A stretch of 64,000 nt of DNA from Proteiniclasticum sediminis (GTDB lineage Bacteria; Bacillota; Clostridia; Clostridiales; Clostridiaceae): positions 186,001 through 250,000 of the forward strand of contig NZ_JAGSCS010000002.1 in NCBI RefSeq assembly GCF_018128025.1, in the 5' to 3' direction. The position numbers and the translations under genes were made by a program. The notes beneath the pieces are model-generated. The model was not told the DNA's origin, did not search any database, and saw only the letters and a list, made by a program, of their open reading frames with translations. Within the stretch, counting starts at the first letter, position 1. Every line of letters begins with the position of its first letter. This document shows positions 61,026 to 64,000 of the stretch, piece after piece.

Positions 61026-62060
61026 TTGGATGAGACAAGAATGGAGGAGTTTTCTGCCCCTCCCTTAAACTGGGCAGACAATATGAGTATTGCATTTTAT
61101 GATGAGCAGAATCTTCTGGAGAAGAAGGTGACCCTGGAAGAACTGCCTGCCTTGAAGGCGAGGCTGGACAAAGAACCGGGAAGCCACCTGTGGCTGAACC
61201 TGGACGATGATTTTGAAGATCAGGCGGTGGAAGTCATCTGCCAGCTTTTTGGCGTGCATCCCCTGGTCCAGGAGGACATCGTGGTGAAGAATCAGCGGCC
61301 CAAGGTGGAAGACTACGAACACTACATCTTCACCGTGGCCAAAATGCTATATTATCGGGAGCAGGAGCTCATTCAGGAACAGGTGAGCTTCATCGTGGGA
61401 AAGAACTTCCTCATCACCTTTGGCGAACAGCGGGGAGATGTTTTTGATCCGGTCCGCGCCAGGCTCCGCAAAACCATAAGCCTGGCCCGGCGGGAGGGCT
61501 CGGACTATCTTTTCTACAGCCTCATGGATTCCATTGTGGAAGGGTACTTCCGCGTGCTGGAGCAGATGGGAGAGCGCATTGATCTCTTGGAGGACCGGGT
61601 CATGAAGAGCACCTCCAACGAAGAGCACAAGGAGATCCGAAATACCAAGAAAGACCTTCTCTATATCCACAAGCATTCCTGGCCCCTGCGGGAAGTGACG
61701 GCCTGGCTAAGCAAGGAGGAAGGGGGGATCATCGGCTCCACCGCCCAGCTCTATTTCCGGGACATCAACAGTCAGCTGGTCCAGGTCATCGATACCACCG
61801 AGACTTATCGGGAGGTTCTTTCCGGACTCATCGACATTAATCTCTCCAACATCAGCTATCGGCTCAATGAGGTCATGAAGGTCCTCACCATCATTTCCAC
61901 CATTTTCATCCCGCTGACCTTCATCGCCGGGGTGTACGGCATGAACTTCAAGTACATGCCGGAGCTCTACAAAGAATGGGGATATCCGGTGGTGTGGGTG
62001 ATTATGCTGGCCATTGCTGCAGGCATGGTGTATTTTTTCAAGAAAAAGAAATGGTTCTGA
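61026..62060 (+). CDS. corA: CorA-family magnesium/divalent cation channel
   Basis: Pentameric membrane channel for Mg, Co or Ni. The 344 residues are a large cytoplasmic alpha/beta and helical domain followed by two C-terminal membrane segments (about 285-306 and 320-340), joined by the selectivity motif YGMNF (about 304-308). The C-terminal KKKKW tail is typical. TTG 61026 has AGAGGTGA about seven bases upstream; the in-frame ATG at 61008 has no binding site. The copA promoter begins five bases after the stop. Confidence 0.94.
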   Translation: MDETRMEEFSAPPLNWADNMSIAFYDEQNLLEKKVTLEELPALKARLDKEPGSHLWLNLDDDFEDQAVEVICQLFGVHPLVQEDIVVKNQRPKVEDYEHYIFTVAKMLYYREQELIQEQVSFIVGKNFLITFGEQRGDVFDPVRARLRKTISLARREGSDYLFYSLMDSIVEGYFRVLEQMGERIDLLEDRVMKSTSNEEHKEIRNTKKDLLYIHKHSWPLREVTAWLSKEEGGIIGSTAQLYFRDINSQLVQVIDTTETYREVLSGLIDINLSNISYRLNEVMKVLTIISTIFIPLTFIAGVYGMNFKYMPELYKEWGYPVVWVIMLAIAAGMVYFFKKKKWF

Positions 62061-62064
62061 TCCC

Positions 62065-62127
62065 TTGACAACCCCACCCCCTGAGGGGTATTATGATCTT
62101 GTAAAGACACCCCCCAGGGGGTGGGGT
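62065..62127 (+). promoter_or_regulatory. copA promoter with two GC-rich CsoR-like palindromes
   Basis: TTGACA (62065-62070), an 18-base spacer and TATTAT (62089-62094). Inside the spacer is ACCCC-ctga-GGGGT-like dyad 62076-62089. A second, CACCCCC-ca-GGGGGTG (62108-62123), lies between start site and binding site. C-tract/G-tract dyads of this kind are CsoR operators. No csoR is in the window; it may be further on. Confidence 0.75.
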
Positions 62128-62138
62128 AGGAGGTACTT

Positions 62139-64000
62139 ATGGAACAGAAATACGATATCACGGGCATGACCTGTTCGGCTTGCACCGCGGCGGTGGAAAA
62201 ATCCGTCCGGAAGCTGGAAGGCATTGGAAATGTCAGTGTCAACTTATTAACCAACTCCATGACTGTGGCTTATGACGGGGAAGTCCTGGAGCCATCGGCG
62301 GTCATTGGCGCGGTGAAAAGCGCCGGTTATGGGGCATCCCTTCATGTGAAGGCTGGAAGCAAGGTGCAGGTGGAACAAGCCAATCCCATGGAGGAAGAAC
62401 TGAAAGAAATGAAGTTCCGCCTCGTGGTTTCCTTTATCTTCCTGATTCCGCTTCTCTATGTGGCCATGAGCCATATGTTTGGCTATGCGCTGCCATCCTG
62501 GCTCTCCGGCATGGAAAACGCCATGAGCTATGCTTTCCTGCAGATGCTCCTGTCCATGCCCATCGCCTATGTGAACCGCAAATACTTCATCGTGGGCTTC
62601 AAGACCCTGTGGAAGCGGTCCCCCAACATGGACTCCCTCATTGCCATTGGTTCATCAGCCGCCTTCCTTTATGGCATCTTCGCCATCTTCAAGATTGGGT
62701 ACGGTTTAGGTCATATGGATATGGACATGGTACACCGTTTTTCCGGGGACCTTTACTTTGAGGCCGGAGGAACCATTTTGGCCCTCATTACTCTCGGCAA
62801 GTTCCTGGAAACCCGGTCCAAGGGAAAAACCTCGGAAGCCATCAGCAAGCTCATGGACCTGGCCCCGAAAACCGCTTTGGTTCTCCGCAATGGGGAAGAG
62901 CAGGAAATCGCTTTGGATGATGTGGTCATCGGGGATACGGTCATCGTGAAACCCGGTCAGAGCATTCCGGTGGACGGGGTGATCTTGGAGGGAGCTTCCT
63001 CCGTGGATCAGAGTGCCCTCACGGGAGAAAGCATTCCCGTGGAGAAAACCGTGGGTGACAAGGTCATTGGCGCCACCATCAACAAGAACGGCTACTTCAA
63101 GTTCCGGGCAGACAAGGTGGGAGATGATACGACCTTGGCCCAGATCATTCAGCTGGTGCAGGATGCCAGTGCCACCAAGGCGCCCATTGCGAAGTTGGCC
63201 GATAAGATCAGCGGAGTCTTTGTTCCTGTGGTCATCCTTATTGCTCTTATCGCCGCAGGCACCTGGCTGGCCCTGGGTTACTCCTTTGAGTTTGCCCTCT
63301 CCATGGGTATCACCGTACTGGTGATTTCCTGCCCCTGCGCGTTAGGTCTGGCCACCCCGGTGGCCATCATGGTGGGCACGGGAAAAGGAGCCCAGAACGG
63401 CATCCTGGTGAAGTCTGCGGAGGCCCTGGAAACCCTACACTCCATCCATACGGTGGTGCTGGACAAGACTGGAACCATTACGGAAGGAAAACCCGTGGTG
63501 ACGGATATTCTCACCGATGGCACCCTTAGTGAAGATGCGCTTCTCCAGATCGGGGCATCCATTGAAAAGCCTTCGGAACATCCCTTGGCGGAAGCCATTG
63601 TGGAGAAAGCAAAAACGGCTGGTCTTCCCTTAAAGGAAATCACCAACTTCAACTCGGTCTCCGGTATGGGCATCGCCGCCTTTGTGGACGGAGAAGGATA
63701 TATGGCGGGAAACCTGGCCCTCATGGAAGAGGAAGAAGTGGATCTGGGAATCTTCCAGGAAGAAGCCGATCGGCTGGCCAATGAAGGAAAAACCCCCATG
63801 TATTTTGCCAATCAGGAAAAGGTATTGGGAATCATCGCCGTGGCCGATGTGGTGAAGAAAAACAGTCAAAAGGCCATCGACCTCTTTAAGAGTATGGGCA
63901 TTGACGTCGTTATGCTCACGGGGGACAACAAACGTACAGCCGAAGCCATTCGTCGGGAACTGAACATCGACCGTGTGGTGGCGGAAGTATTGCCCCAGGA
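62139..64000 (+). CDS. copA: Copper-exporting P-type ATPase, 3' end outside window
   Basis: P1B-type ATPase; the first ~620 residues are visible and the frame runs off the end. One N-terminal metal-binding domain has GMTCSAC (about 9-15). Membrane segments follow, then the actuator TGES (GESIPVEK), the intramembrane copper site CPC in VISCPCALG (Cys398, Cys400), the phosphorylation motif DKTGT (Asp442), the P1B-specific SEHPLAEA and the hinge TGDN near the edge. CPC with a single HMA domain is the Cu(I) exporter type. GGAGG precedes the ATG. Control by a copper-sensing repressor is likely from the palindromes upstream. Confidence 0.95.
   Translation, partial: MEQKYDITGMTCSACTAAVEKSVRKLEGIGNVSVNLLTNSMTVAYDGEVLEPSAVIGAVKSAGYGASLHVKAGSKVQVEQANPMEEELKEMKFRLVVSFIFLIPLLYVAMSHMFGYALPSWLSGMENAMSYAFLQMLLSMPIAYVNRKYFIVGFKTLWKRSPNMDSLIAIGSSAAFLYGIFAIFKIGYGLGHMDMDMVHRFSGDLYFEAGGTILALITLGKFLETRSKGKTSEAISKLMDLAPKTALVLRNGEEQEIALDDVVIGDTVIVKPGQSIPVDGVILEGASSVDQSALTGESIPVEKTVGDKVIGATINKNGYFKFRADKVGDDTTLAQIIQLVQDASATKAPIAKLADKISGVFVPVVILIALIAAGTWLALGYSFEFALSMGITVLVISCPCALGLATPVAIMVGTGKGAQNGILVKSAEALETLHSIHTVVLDKTGTITEGKPVVTDILTDGTLSEDALLQIGASIEKPSEHPLAEAIVEKAKTAGLPLKEITNFNSVSGMGIAAFVDGEGYMAGNLALMEEEEVDLGIFQEEADRLANEGKTPMYFANQEKVLGIIAVADVVKKNSQKAIDLFKSMGIDVVMLTGDNKRTAEAIRRELNIDRVVAEVLPQ

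Noticed and set aside
1-64000. CRISPR arrays, insertion sequences, prophage or integrase genes
   Set aside because: No regularly spaced repeats, transposase, integrase or phage structural proteins were seen in any frame.

Overview
The window looks like chromosomal DNA of a Gram-positive, strictly fermentative Clostridia-type Firmicute. The evidence is strong AGGAGG-type ribosome binding sites, TTG and GTG starts, lipoprotein signals, an LPXTG-anchored surface protein, a lysine riboswitch, GlcT/RAT control of ptsG, an indolepyruvate:ferredoxin oxidoreductase (iorAB) and no respiratory genes. Most genes are moderately GC-rich. A few stretches (the first 350 bases, about 23400-23640, 34260-34450 and 55380-56100) are clearly richer in AT. 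I see no insertion sequence, prophage or CRISPR array.

Layout. 1-5368: distal part of a type IV pilus operon (unknown partial gene, pilB, pilC, a pilM-pilN-like fusion, a pilO-like gene), followed by a five-PAS GGDEF/HD-GYP protein (5499-8564). 8751-17419: TspO-like protein, ilvE with a CodY-like box, a permuted papain-fold hydrolase, an unknown membrane protein, a NYN/OST-HTH protein, a split chromate-type transporter, a DUF1576 transporter and a YcaQ-like DNA glycosylase. 17549-21845: tRNA-Val(GAC), ogt, two unrecognised genes, a PflX-type radical SAM protein and a DUF3052 protein. 21969-27685: zinc exporter with a SmtB-type repressor, then a three-gene monosaccharide ABC importer. 27717-34190: Asp/Glu racemase, HD protein, mutY, macro-domain protein, iorAB and thpR. 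34623-40433: a 1936-residue LPXTG surface protein with a PHP phosphoesterase domain, preceded by a possible short terminated RNA.

40599-52215: small HTH/membrane pair, VOC protein, AI-2E family exporter, two-component system, a polyphosphate polymerase/DUF4956/Cthe_2159-like operon, SatD-like protein, a metallophosphoesterase lipoprotein and malic enzyme. 52321-55138: lysine riboswitch controlling an amino-acid ABC importer. 55201-56100: AT-rich island with hicAB and a decayed lipoprotein gene. 56122-59081: glcT, RAT/terminator and ptsG. 59142-64000: quinone-oxidoreductase-like MDR protein, a lone NADAR protein of the DarT1-antitoxin type, CorA and the start of copA behind GC-rich CsoR-like palindromes.

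Working together: sugars enter by PtsG and the ABC importer, both with cre-like sites at their promoters. Amino acids enter by the lysine-controlled importer and are fermented with IlvE and IorAB. Metal homeostasis (Zn, Cu, Mg) and base repair (YcaQ-like, Ogt, MutY) recur across the window. The points most worth a second look are the orphan NADAR protein, the macro protein with an extra C-terminal domain, the lipoprotein relic beside hicAB, the C33 tRNA-Val and the unrecognised gene pair at 18328-20389.
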